The notes: generated by a model from the sequence alone, not told the origin. A DNA stretch of 10,713 nucleotides from Candidatus Parabacteroides intestinavium (GCA_019118725.1 DWYO01000192.1:1-10713), one strand, 5' to 3'. Positions 1-7,450 are shown, counted from the first letter of the stretch. Numbers and translations: made by a program.

Positions 1-230
1 GAATTTCTTCGGAAAAATAGTTATTCAGCTTTTTCTAAATATGTTTCCGGTCTTTTTCCCCGTTCTTATTCGTCACATAGCCCGCTATGCTCCTCATAAG
101 AACAAATAAAAATCCTCGAAAACATTCTTTATAAAAAGCTGGAATAAATTCCAAACAGCTTCTGAATTTCTTCGGAAAATAGTTATGCAGCTTTTTTATA
201 AAAAGCTGGAATAAATTCCAAATAGCTTCT
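1..230. repeat. Two adjacent imperfect palindromes with shared arms
   Basis: This non-coding stretch has two related palindromic units. The outer segments recur as direct repeats: 1-34 matches 164-196, and 128-163 matches 195-230 with one mismatch (67 nt apart). Unit 2 (164-230) is centred near 198, with nine-base arms CAGCTTTTT (188-196) and AAAAAGCTG (200-208). Unit 1 (1-163) is centred near 82-83 and has the same outer arms (26-34 with 133-141), but carries about 93 extra central bases. Those bases contain further paired arms: ATGTTT 41-46 with 120-125, GTTCTTAT 62-69 with 96-103, and CATAG 76-80 with CTATG 85-89. The right end touches the stop codon of the neighbouring decarboxylase gene, so the repeat would be transcribed as its 3' UTR. 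A terminator or mRNA-stabilising role is possible, as is a dispersed non-autonomous element. No gene is visible here. Confidence 0.75.
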
Positions 231-1261
231 TATCCCTGTCGGGAAAGATATTTCTTCAGATGTTTTAGAAGCAGACGGTTCTCTTCCGGTTTTTGGGTGG
301 AGAGGCGGAAATAACTTTCGTCCAGTCCCCGGAAGTTGGAGGCATCACGAATCAATATGCCCGCCTCCCGGATCAGATAAGATTTCAACTCGGAGGCTTT
401 TCTTCCTTTCGGCAGACGATTTAAAAAGAATGTAACCGAGGAGGGGAGGACGTATATCCCCGCTTCGCGGATAGCTTTTTGCAAATGGCGGGTTTCGTCG
501 AGCCATTGTTGCAGCGGAAGAACAAATTGTTCCGGATGCGTCAACGTGTATTTCCCGATTTCTATTGCCCAAGCGTTGACCGACCAGGGGATCAGATGAG
601 GTTTTATGCGTTGAATAATGTCGGAAGGTGCCGCTATGTATCCGATCCGTATGCCGGGAATCTTGTGTAATTTGGAAATCGATTGAATCAGGATTATGTT
701 CGGAAAAGCATAAATGTCTTTCAATTCCAACAGATTTTCGGGGTAGAAGTCTGCATAGACCTGGTCTATGACAAAAAGAGTCTGCGGATTTTCCTGAATG
801 AAATGCAACAGACGTTCCCGCCCGATCACCGAGCCATCCGGATTGTTGGGGTTGCATATCCAGCATAAATTTTCTCCTTGTAAAGAGAGTTCCTCCAAAG
901 GTTGCCTGTTGGGATAGAAAGACATCTGATGGCGATGTAAGCGGCAGGCATCCTCGTATTCGGCAAAGGAGGGAATCAGAATCATTGACTTTGCCCCTTG
1001 CCAGGCCTCGGCTATCAGATAGAATGCCGTAATAGAGCCGTTGGTCACCAACAGATTATCCGGAGATATACCGTGTGCTTCGGCCAGAGTCTGCCTCAAA
1101 GAAGCGGCATCCGGTTCCGGATAGCGTGAAATTTGTTCGAAGGTCTGATAGATATGATTTTTTAAGGGTGTCAACTCTGCTCCATACCAGACATTGGAAC
1201 TATAATTGATTTTGATGTGTTGTGCTATATCGTAAAAATCGTCTCCGTGTCCAAATAGCAT
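230..1261 (-). CDS. cobD: CobD-like threonine-phosphate decarboxylase (PLP, fold type I)
   Basis: 343 aa, close to full length for CobD. The family decarboxylates L-threonine O-3-phosphate to (R)-1-aminopropan-2-yl phosphate, the linker between the corrin ring and the nucleotide loop of cobalamin; it is cytosolic. Visible aminotransferase landmarks are the N-terminal HGDD segment (5-8), CNPNNP (136-141), Asp166 for the PLP ring nitrogen, SISK with the Schiff-base Lys197, IPGIRIGY with Arg205, and a C-terminal FRL with Arg319 for the substrate carboxylate. The stretches IPWSVNAWA (224-232) and ILIRDASNF followed by GLD match, from memory, diagnostic parts of Salmonella CobD rather than HisC, which shares the fold. 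It starts 5 nt after the stop of the upstream GH3 fusion, so it is probably co-transcribed and perhaps translationally coupled. No other cobalamin gene is nearby. Histidinol-phosphate aminotransferase is the main alternative, judged less likely. Confidence 0.85.
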   Translation of the reverse strand: MLFGHGDDFYDIAQHIKINYSSNVWYGAELTPLKNHIYQTFEQISRYPEPDAASLRQTLAEAHGISPDNLLVTNGSITAFYLIAEAWQGAKSMILIPSFAEYEDACRLHRHQMSFYPNRQPLEELSLQGENLCWICNPNNPDGSVIGRERLLHFIQENPQTLFVIDQVYADFYPENLLELKDIYAFPNIILIQSISKLHKIPGIRIGYIAAPSDIIQRIKPHLIPWSVNAWAIEIGKYTLTHPEQFVLPLQQWLDETRHLQKAIREAGIYVLPSSVTFFLNRLPKGRKASELKSYLIREAGILIRDASNFRGLDESYFRLSTQKPEENRLLLKHLKKYLSRQG

Positions 1262-1266
1262 AATTG

Positions 1267-4188
1267 TCAGTCTTTATGAAGTTCGGCGGGATAGTCCGTC
1301 AGCGATTTATAAATGGCGTCCTGAATGCGTGTCCGGATATTTAAGGAAGATAACTTCGTGTTCGTCCGGGTAGGATAAATCCGGTTGCACAAGAAGATAT
1401 AAATCAGTTGATGATCGGGATCCACCCAAAAGCATGTTCCGGTAAATCCGGTGTGTCCGTAGACCGAAGCCGGCGCCAAAGCTCCGCAAGGAGAAGCCTT
1501 GCTCCCGACACTGGGTTTGTCAAATCCTAATCCTCGCCGGCAGGTCGGACTTTTCGTCTGGGTGAATAACCTGACGGTCTCTTTCGACAAGTACCGCTCT
1601 TTGCCATACACGCCCTCATTCAATAGCATTTGCAAGACTTTAGCCAGGTCGTTTGCATTCGAGAACAATCCGGCGTTGCCGGACACTCCTCCTTGGAAAG
1701 CAGCGGCTTCGTCATGCACATACCCTCGAATCAGCTGATGACGTACCGTCTTGTCGTATTCGGTCGGCGCGATCAACATAGAGTCTATTTTTTTATCCAA
1801 GGGATTGTACGTCAGATGCCAGGCACCCAGCGGCTGGAAAAAATCATCCTGCAGAACTTGGTCCATCGGCCGATGCAAGACGTTCTCGGTCATCATCTTC
1901 AATAAGATAAAATTGACGCAGCTATACCGATAAGTCTTATTCCGGACTTTCGATTTTTTGATCATTTGCAGGATGGAATCCTGAAAAGAGCTTTTCAGGT
2001 AGATGTCCTTGGCCACCTTCAAAGGATAATCCGGATGGGGAGTGAAAGAGACCAGTTCCGGTTTGAATTTCCCTTTCTCCATCGCTTTTGTGTAGAAATT
2101 GATGGTCGGAACGATACCCGATTGGTGAAAAAGCATTTCTTTAATCGTCACGTTCTTCTTGTTCGATCCTTTCAATTCCGGGATGTAATCTGCAATCTTG
2201 TCGGTCAGCCTGAACGCTTTCCGGTCGTAGGCTTCCATGACTGCCAGCAGCGTTCCGGCCGCTTTCGAAGCGGAGGCCAAATCATAGACCGACTCGTTGG
2301 TTATGGGCTGGCGGTGTTCATAATCATATTTCCCGAAAGCACGGTTATAGATAATCATTCCGTCTTTGGCCACGAGCAACTGGCAACCCGGATAGGCTCG
2401 GGCCCGGATTCCCTCTTCGGCTATCCGGCCGATTTCTTCCAGGCGTTCCGGATTCAATCCGACCTCTTCTGCCTCATGATAGCCTAAACGGATCTTGGGG
2501 GTGAATATTCCGGCTCCTGAGAAATATAAGTCCGGAATCGAAACCGACAACTTCCCTTTGGCACCCACGCCTCCGAATAGGACTTGCGCTGCATATCGCT
2601 GGGCTAACGGAGTGCCTTCGTAAGCCAATACCACAGCTTGGGCACCGGCTATGGATTTCTTATATGATTTGCAGAAATAGGGGATAGTGAAAAAGGTATA
2701 GACCAGCTTCTTTTGGGTGGCTAATTTCCGTAATGCCGCACTTTCCGGAATCCGTACCGTATGGATGGCACAGAGTATCAGGTCGTAGTTGTCCAGTTTG
2801 TTGTAGATTTGCTGCACACGTGCCGCACTTGTAGAACGTGTGATGGTGTAATTGTCGGTGTGGACGTAAGACGAAACCGTTTCGGTAAAGTCGTCTGTGA
2901 TGGCATCGCCAATGGTCAGAACCGCGATTTTGGGGCGTTTCAAATCTGCAATAGGCAATATCCCCCCCTCATTCTTCAAGACCGTTATAGCCTCTTCATT
3001 TAGTTTAGCCGCCAGCCAGGCCGCATGGCCCGTGTTCAAACGTTCCGATAATCCCTTCAGCTTTATCGGCTGGTAATGGTGAAGCCCGGCGATATATTTG
3101 TATTTTAATATTTTCAGGCATTTGGATTCGATGTAGGCCATCGGGATAGTGCCCTCTTGGACCGCTTCTTTTACCGCTTTGAAATCAGAAATCGGTGCGC
3201 GGGGAGCCAACAGAATGTCATTTCCGGCCAGCAGAGCCTGTACACAGGGATTATCGGCCTTTTTCGGACTTGCGCCTTTCATGGCTAAGGCATCGGTAAA
3301 GCACAGTCCGTTGAATTCCAGTTCGTTTTGTAGCAGTTCTGTTACTACGGCCTGGGACAAGGAGGCAGCACGGCCTTTGCGTTTGTCCAAAGCCGGAATA
3401 TACAAATGTCCGGTCATCATTCCGGCAAATCCTTGTCGGATATATTCGCGGAAAGGCACCAGTTCGACCGAGTCCAGCCGTTCCCGGTTGTGATAAATGG
3501 CAGGAAGTGTTTCGTGCGAATCTTCGGAAGTGTCTCCATGTCCCGGAAAATGCTTGGCTACAGAGATGATACCGTTCTCTTCCAATCCTTTGGAATAGGC
3601 AATTCCCTTTTCGGCTACAGCATGAGGATTTTCACCGAACGACCGGATTCCGATGACGGGATTCTCTTCATTACTGTTCACATCCAAGTCTGGCGCGAAG
3701 TTGATATGAATGCCCATTTCCTTGCATTGTCGGGCTACCTCCTCGCCATATTTCCGGATCAGAAGCTTGTTCTCTATCGCCCCAAGCATCATGTTCTTGG
3801 GGAAGCGGGTGGTTCCACTCAGACGCATGGACAATCCCCATTCGCCATCCAGCGAGACAAACAAAGGCACACGCGCCTCCGCCTGCATCTGGTTGGTCAG
3901 AAAAGCCTGGTCGGCCGGATTCCCTTTGTGGAACAATACGCCTCCGATTTTCTGTTCACGTACATACCGCTTTAACTTCTGTACATTCTGGGCACTGGTC
4001 TTGACGTCTGCCACAATCATAAACAACTGGCCTATCCGCTCGTCCATACTTAGGGAGTCGAATACAGAGTCTGCCCAATGGTTCATCGCCTTCTGGTCTA
4101 CGTTCCGGTAGAGGGCAGGCATCTGCCGGGCAGACAGATAGCTGGCCGATAGCCAGCAAATAAGCAGGATACAAACAAGTTTCTTCAT
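1267..4188 (-). CDS. Exported GH3 beta-N-acetylglucosaminidase (NagZ-like) fused to a serine beta-lactamase-like domain
   Basis: 973 aa. A signal peptide covers about residues 1-20 (MKK, hydrophobic core, SASYLSA). Residues about 35-370 form a GH3 TIM barrel with the NagZ hallmark KHFPGHGDT (212-220) followed by DSH; Asp223 and His225 fit the Asp-His acid/base pair, and Asp299 in FTDAL fits the nucleophile. A GH3 C-terminal-like domain spans about 395-555, ending in GKLSVSIP. Residues about 575-960 form a class C / esterase-like beta-lactamase domain with SASK (Ser639, Lys642) and GHTG (911-914). The usual YxN appears as Y755-S-C757. Likely role: cleavage of GlcNAc-containing muropeptides in the periplasm, plus a serine hydrolase of unknown substrate (peptide, ester or amidase). 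Bacteroidetes often carry this fusion, whereas NagZ of Gram-negatives such as E. coli is cytosolic and single-domain. A promoter lies just upstream, and the CobD-like gene follows after 5 nt. Confidence 0.92.
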   Translation of the reverse strand: MKKLVCILLICWLSASYLSARQMPALYRNVDQKAMNHWADSVFDSLSMDERIGQLFMIVADVKTSAQNVQKLKRYVREQKIGGVLFHKGNPADQAFLTNQMQAEARVPLFVSLDGEWGLSMRLSGTTRFPKNMMLGAIENKLLIRKYGEEVARQCKEMGIHINFAPDLDVNSNEENPVIGIRSFGENPHAVAEKGIAYSKGLEENGIISVAKHFPGHGDTSEDSHETLPAIYHNRERLDSVELVPFREYIRQGFAGMMTGHLYIPALDKRKGRAASLSQAVVTELLQNELEFNGLCFTDALAMKGASPKKADNPCVQALLAGNDILLAPRAPISDFKAVKEAVQEGTIPMAYIESKCLKILKYKYIAGLHHYQPIKLKGLSERLNTGHAAWLAAKLNEEAITVLKNEGGILPIADLKRPKIAVLTIGDAITDDFTETVSSYVHTDNYTITRSTSAARVQQIYNKLDNYDLILCAIHTVRIPESAALRKLATQKKLVYTFFTIPYFCKSYKKSIAGAQAVVLAYEGTPLAQRYAAQVLFGGVGAKGKLSVSIPDLYFSGAGIFTPKIRLGYHEAEEVGLNPERLEEIGRIAEEGIRARAYPGCQLLVAKDGMIIYNRAFGKYDYEHRQPITNESVYDLASASKAAGTLLAVMEAYDRKAFRLTDKIADYIPELKGSNKKNVTIKEMLFHQSGIVPTINFYTKAMEKGKFKPELVSFTPHPDYPLKVAKDIYLKSSFQDSILQMIKKSKVRNKTYRYSCVNFILLKMMTENVLHRPMDQVLQDDFFQPLGAWHLTYNPLDKKIDSMLIAPTEYDKTVRHQLIRGYVHDEAAAFQGGVSGNAGLFSNANDLAKVLQMLLNEGVYGKERYLSKETVRLFTQTKSPTCRRGLGFDKPSVGSKASPCGALAPASVYGHTGFTGTCFWVDPDHQLIYIFLCNRIYPTRTNTKLSSLNIRTRIQDAIYKSLTDYPAELHKD

Positions 4189-4210
4189 TTCCGTTTCCTA
4201 AAAACAGATT

Positions 4211-4241
4211 CAAAAGTAGGGAAAATAATTAATTCGGACAA
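4211..4241 (-). promoter_or_regulatory. Bacteroidetes-type promoter of the GH3 fusion gene
   Basis: Read on the minus strand, TACTTTTG at 4218-4211 matches the Bacteroidetes -7 consensus TAnnTTTG exactly. A TTG at 4241-4239 sits 20 nt upstream as a -33 element. The predicted start of transcription is about 15-20 nt before the ATG at 4188. It lies back to back with the rplS promoter. Confidence 0.6.
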
Positions 4242-4257
4242 GAAAAAAGGTTGGCTA

Positions 4258-4289
4258 TTTGTTTATCTCACAAAGATTTTGTTACTTTG
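4258..4289 (+). promoter_or_regulatory. Promoter of rplS
   Basis: TTTG (4258-4261) and TTACTTTG (4282-4289) are 20 nt apart, the arrangement expected for the primary sigma factor of Bacteroidetes; the -7 box deviates from TAnnTTTG at its second base. Transcription would begin near 4295, leaving a leader of about 75 nt before the ATG at 4371. Confidence 0.6.
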
Positions 4290-4299
4290 CAGCGCTTTT

Positions 4300-4338
4300 A
4301 CGCAACGCTGGCAGGACAAGCAGCCTGTTTATTTGCGT
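4300..4338 (+). promoter_or_regulatory. Structured 5' leader of rplS (predicted stem)
   Basis: ACGCAA (4300-4305) pairs perfectly with TTGCGT (4333-4338). Inside it, CAGG (4312-4315) can pair with CCTG (4324-4327); GCTG (4307-4310) with CAGC (4321-4324) is a competing pairing. The stem sits between the predicted transcription start and the rplS ATG, where leaders that bind ribosomal proteins are often found. Autoregulation by L19 is an inference; I cannot match it to a named leader family. Confidence 0.4.
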
Positions 4339-4370
4339 ATAATTATCAACAATTTTAAATACAAAGAACA

Positions 4371-4718
4371 ATGGATTTAATTAAAGTTGCAGAAGAGGCT
4401 TTCGCTACAAAGAAAGAGCATCCTTCATTCAAGAGTGGTGATACGATCACTGTCGCTTATCGTATTAAGGAAGGTAACAAGGAACGTATCCAGCAGTATC
4501 GCGGTGTTGTAATCCGCATTTCAGGTCATGGCGACAAGAAGCGCTTCACGGTTCGTAAAATGTCAGACAACATCGGTGTAGAAAGAATTTTCCCGATCGA
4601 ATCTCCGTTTATCGAAAATATTACGGTTAACAAGGTGGGTCGTGTTCGTCGCGCAAAATTGTATTACCTGCGTGCTCTTACCGGAAAGAAAGCAAGAATC
4701 AAAGAAAAGAGAATCTAA
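4371..4718 (+). CDS. rplS: 50S ribosomal protein L19
   Basis: 115 aa, the normal length for bL19. It is a component of the large subunit at the interface with the 30S particle. The sequence is typical: FKSGDTITVAYRIKEGNKER near residues 20-39, QYRGVVI, and a basic C-terminus with VGRVRRAKLYYLRALTGKKARIKEK. The ATG at 4371 follows an AT-rich stretch with no Shine-Dalgarno sequence, as usual in Bacteroidetes. It is transcribed alone: a divergent gene lies upstream, and a strong terminator follows 22 nt after the stop. In many bacteria rplS is co-transcribed with trmD and rimM, but here it is separate. Confidence 0.98.
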   Translation: MDLIKVAEEAFATKKEHPSFKSGDTITVAYRIKEGNKERIQQYRGVVIRISGHGDKKRFTVRKMSDNIGVERIFPIESPFIENITVNKVGRVRRAKLYYLRALTGKKARIKEKRI

Positions 4719-4740
4719 TCGGTTTCCTCGATTCAATGAT

Positions 4741-4784
4741 ACAAAAAGCCATTTGGATGTATTTCCGAATGGCTTTTTGTTGTT
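4741..4784 (+). terminator. Intrinsic terminator of rplS
   Basis: A 13-bp perfect stem joins 4741-4753 (ACAAAAAGCCATT) to 4768-4780 (AATGGCTTTTTGT), so a U-rich run ends the 3' arm. The 14-nt loop may pair further through TGG and CCG. It is placed directly after the rplS stop codon. Confidence 0.85.
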
Positions 4785-4807
4785 CGTCACATAGCGGGCT
4801 ATGTGAC
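4783..4807. repeat. Perfect palindrome with the 13-nt core also found at 69-81
   Basis: GTCACATAG (4786-4794) and CTATGTGAC (4799-4807) form a nine-base-pair stem around a CGGG loop. The 13-mer TTCGTCACATAGC (4783-4795) recurs exactly at 69-81, also inside a hairpin and also followed by CTATG. It sits between the two opposed terminators of rplS and rpoD and probably belongs to a dispersed intergenic palindromic repeat. Confidence 0.7.
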
Positions 4808-4850
4808 AAAAAAAGGTCTTTTATTCCATGCGGAACAAAAGACCTTTCCC
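4806..4850 (-). terminator. Intrinsic terminator of rpoD
   Basis: On the minus strand, AAAGGTCTTTT (4847-4837) pairs with AAAAGACCTTT (4822-4812), extended by GGAA/TTCC pairing inside the loop, and is followed by a T run. It starts about 20 nt after the rpoD stop codon. Confidence 0.85.
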
Positions 4851-4870
4851 TTAAATTTTCTTTCGTATGA

Positions 4871-5731
4871 TTAACCTAAATACGATTTTAAGAGTTTGCT
4901 ACGACTTCCTTGTCTTAATCTTCTGATAGCTTTTTCCTTGATCTGGCGGACGCGCTCACGGGTGAGCCCAAATTTGTCGCCAATCTCTTCCAATGTCATT
5001 TCTTGACACCCAATACCGAAAAACATTTTGATTATCTCGCATTCTCTTTCGGTTAACGTAGCAAGAGCTCGATCAATTTCCTTCGATAATGATTCGTTCA
5101 TCAACGACCGGTCGGCTATAGGAGCGTCATCGTTGACCAAGACATCCAAAAGACTGTTATCTTCGCCTTCTACAAATGGAGCATCTACCGAAATGTGACG
5201 TCCGGACACCTTTAGCGTGTCCGAAATCTTGTCCACCGGAATGTCCAGCTCTTCCGCAAGTTCTTCGGGAGAAGGACGGCGTTCGTTTTCCTGTTCAAAT
5301 TTAGAAAACGCTTTGCTGATTTTGTTCAGCGAACCCACCTGGTTCAAAGGTAAACGAACGATGCGTGACTGCTCTGCCAAAGCCTGCAAGATAGATTGGC
5401 GAATCCACCATACAGCATAGGAAATAAACTTGAATCCGCGTGTTTCATCAAACTTCTCAGCTGCCTTTATCAACCCTAAGTTACCTTCATTGATCAAATC
5501 CGGCAGACTTAATCCTTGATTTTGGTACTGTTTAGCCACAGAAACAACGAAACGCAAGTTGGCTCTTGTCAATTTCTCTAATGCTTTACGGTCTCCTCTT
5601 TTGATTGCCTGTGCCAATTCTACTTCCTCTTCAACGGTAATCAGATCTTCACGGCCTATTTCCTGAAGATACTTATCCAATGAAGCGCTTTCGCGATTGG
5701 TAATGGACTTTGTAATTTTTAATTGTCTCAT
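4871..5731 (-). CDS. rpoD: Primary RNA polymerase sigma factor RpoD (sigma-70, Bacteroidetes short form)
   Basis: 286 aa. Region 1.2 is at about 15-50 (SLDKYLQEIGREDLIT). Region 2 at about 54-125 holds the core-binding and -10 recognition segments (RANLRFVVSVAKQY, GNLGLIKAAEKFD, GFKFISYAVWWIRQSI). Region 3 is at about 130-215 (LPLNQVGSLNKI). Region 4 at about 222-280 has the -35 helix-turn-helix (TLEEIGDKFGLTRERVRQIKE, 246-266, HTH ending in the RERVRQI signature). The long region 1.1 of E. coli RpoD is absent, which is normal for this phylum, whose housekeeping promoters use TTTG / TAnnTTTG boxes. It is monocistronic by layout: it has its own promoter near 5760 and a terminator on each side. 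The ATG at 5731 places the conserved start MRQLKITKSI right at the N-terminus. Confidence 0.97.
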   Translation of the reverse strand: MRQLKITKSITNRESASLDKYLQEIGREDLITVEEEVELAQAIKRGDRKALEKLTRANLRFVVSVAKQYQNQGLSLPDLINEGNLGLIKAAEKFDETRGFKFISYAVWWIRQSILQALAEQSRIVRLPLNQVGSLNKISKAFSKFEQENERRPSPEELAEELDIPVDKISDTLKVSGRHISVDAPFVEGEDNSLLDVLVNDDAPIADRSLMNESLSKEIDRALATLTERECEIIKMFFGIGCQEMTLEEIGDKFGLTRERVRQIKEKAIRRLRQGSRSKLLKSYLG

Positions 5732-5759
5732 CCAGCGAATTTAATTGAAATACGGGCTA

Positions 5760-5767
5760 CAAAGATA
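5760..5767 (-). promoter_or_regulatory. -7 promoter box of rpoD
   Basis: TATCTTTG read on the minus strand (5767-5760) is a perfect TAnnTTTG box, about 29 nt before the rpoD ATG. I do not see a clear TTTG at the -33 position. Confidence 0.55.
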
Positions 5768-5790
5768 ATACATTATCTATAAATGAGAGA

Positions 5791-5815
5791 GGCTGGATGT
5801 GCCCAACATCCAGCC
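5791..5815 (-). terminator. Hairpin terminator after the DegP-family gene
   Basis: A perfect 10-bp GC-rich stem (GGCTGGATGT at 5791-5800 with ACATCCAGCC at 5806-5815) has a 5-nt loop. It lies 57 nt past the protease stop codon and just upstream of the rpoD promoter. On the minus strand it is followed by TCTCTCATTT, a weak U tract, so termination may be partial; the hairpin could instead protect the 3' end. Confidence 0.6.
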
Positions 5816-5872
5816 AATTAGAAACCTTTAACTAAAATCAATCTTTAAAATTTGTCTTTTCAGAATATTTTA

Positions 5873-7450
5873 TTATTCGTTTAAGTCGATTGCATAGATC
5901 TTTGTTCGTCCGCTTTCCGGATAGAATCCTTTGATAACCAAGAAACGTTCGTCGGTCGAGCTCTTCAACAGGCGGTCTACCATCTTTTCCAACTGCTCTG
6001 GCGTAGAAACCTTCTGGTCATTGACAATCATGATGATGAAGCCTTTCTTGATACCGGCGTCACGCAGCTTGCCATTCAGCAATCCGGTTACCTCAATGCC
6101 ATAGCTTACACCCAACTCACGTTTCTGCTGGTTGCTTAACGATTCGAATGCTGCGCCTAAGACATCTGCACTGTTGCCTTTTACGGCTTCGATGACCCGT
6201 GTGCTGCCCTCGGCATTCTTTAGTTCAACATTAAAGCTCTTTTCTTTGCCCTGGCGGTTGACCGTAACCTTCACTTTGTCGCCCGGACGATATTTGCTGA
6301 TCTGTTCTTGTAACGCATGACTTGAACGGACTTTCGTGTCGTTGATGGCTACAATCACATCGCCCTCTTCGATACCAGCGGCTTTGGCGGCACTCTTCTC
6401 GGCAAATTCTGAAACATACGCACCTTCAGATACTTTGATCTTCTCTTTCATGGCCTCGTATTCTTTGCGGACATCATCCGGCAGATTCGGATAACTCAAC
6501 ATATCCATGATATCATTTACGCCAATCATCATGACTCCCAATACGGCACGTTGTACGGTTCCGTACTGTTTCAGGTCGCTGGCAACTTTCCCGGCTATGC
6601 TGATAGGAACAGCAAATGAATATCCTGCAAAGTTACCTGTCTCGGAATAAATCATGGTATTGATGCCGACCAGCTCACCTTTTGTGTTTACCAGTGCGCC
6701 TCCACTATTACCCGGATTGACCGCTGCATCAGTTTGGATGAACGACTGAATCTTGTTTTTGTCGTTGTCTCCGCTCATGGCGAATCCACGGCCTTTTGCG
6801 CTGACAATACCAGCGGTTACCGTTGATGTCAAGTTAAACGGATTACCTACCGCCAAAACCCATTCTCCGACTTTCAGCTTTTCCGAATCACCGAAAGGAA
6901 TGGTTGGCAGATCTTTCGCGTCAATCTTGATTAATGCGATGTCAGTAGCCGGATCTGTTCCGATCAGTTTCGCATCGAATTTCCGATTGTCATTCAAAGT
7001 CACTTCCAACTCGTCCGCACCTTCTACTACATGGTTGTTGGTAATGATATATCCATCGGTCGAAATAATCACACCCGAACCGGAACCTACACGGGGCTGG
7101 GGTTTCGGACGTTCAAATCCGCCTCCTCCAAATCCGAAGAAATATTCAAACGGATCCACGTACCGTCCGCGTGAAGAAGATTCGTCCGCGTTGGTCGTTG
7201 CCATAATATGGACCACACCATGTACCGCACTTTCCGCAGCCATTGTAAAGTCTGTATTCTCAGCAGCTACAGAAGGATAATTAACCAAACGAACCGGTTG
7301 ATCGAACACCGATGATGTACTATCACCGGTCACATATAGTTGCTGCTTACTCATTAAGTAATTGTTCGTGCCGATAGCTGTACCTGCACCGACAGCTGCA
7401 ATCAAAGCTATACCTATTACACCTTTCCAAACTGTCTTCATACTATTCAT
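5873..7450 (-). CDS. degP: DegP/HtrA-family periplasmic serine endoprotease (Do)
   Basis: 525 aa. The N-terminal hydrophobic segment (about 8-28) is a signal peptide or anchor. The trypsin-like domain at about 70-295 has the complete triad: His140 in TNNHVV, Asp170 in ATDIALIKID, and Ser249 in NPGNSGGALV. A Gly/Phe-rich loop (FEYFFGFGGGGFERP, about 101-115) resembles the LA loop region of DegP. PDZ1 is at about 300-412 (GAYVSEFAEKSAAKAAGI then GDVIVAIN) and PDZ2 at about 440-515 (GIEVTGLLNGKLRDAGIKKG). Two PDZ domains fit DegP/DegQ/MucD rather than DegS. It degrades or refolds damaged envelope proteins in the periplasm. Met1 (7450) and Met4 (7441) are both plausible starts. A weak TATTTCTTTG lies 41-50 nt upstream (7491-7500); no convincing stress-type operator was seen. 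Confidence 0.93.
   Translation of the reverse strand: MNSMKTVWKGVIGIALIAAVGAGTAIGTNNYLMSKQQLYVTGDSTSSVFDQPVRLVNYPSVAAENTDFTMAAESAVHGVVHIMATTNADESSSRGRYVDPFEYFFGFGGGGFERPKPQPRVGSGSGVIISTDGYIITNNHVVEGADELEVTLNDNRKFDAKLIGTDPATDIALIKIDAKDLPTIPFGDSEKLKVGEWVLAVGNPFNLTSTVTAGIVSAKGRGFAMSGDNDKNKIQSFIQTDAAVNPGNSGGALVNTKGELVGINTMIYSETGNFAGYSFAVPISIAGKVASDLKQYGTVQRAVLGVMMIGVNDIMDMLSYPNLPDDVRKEYEAMKEKIKVSEGAYVSEFAEKSAAKAAGIEEGDVIVAINDTKVRSSHALQEQISKYRPGDKVKVTVNRQGKEKSFNVELKNAEGSTRVIEAVKGNSADVLGAAFESLSNQQKRELGVSYGIEVTGLLNGKLRDAGIKKGFIIMIVNDQKVSTPEQLEKMVDRLLKSSTDERFLVIKGFYPESGRTKIYAIDLNE

Noticed and set aside
1..230. CRISPR array
   Set aside because: The repeats are palindromic units occurring twice with unequal spacing; there are no regular spacers and no cas genes.
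345..866. Second minus-strand frame of 173 codons
   Set aside because: It overlaps the CobD-like gene in another frame and shows no domain, while the CobD frame carries the PLP lysine and other landmarks.
1966..2487. Open frame of 173 codons on the plus strand
   Set aside because: It lies wholly inside the GH3 / beta-lactamase fusion, antisense to its well-supported domains, with no recognisable protein features. The other plus-strand frames across 1499-4111 are rejected for the same reason.
6753..7280. Open frame of 175 codons on the plus strand
   Set aside because: It is antisense to the protease domain of the DegP-family gene, including the catalytic residues; a codon-bias shadow.
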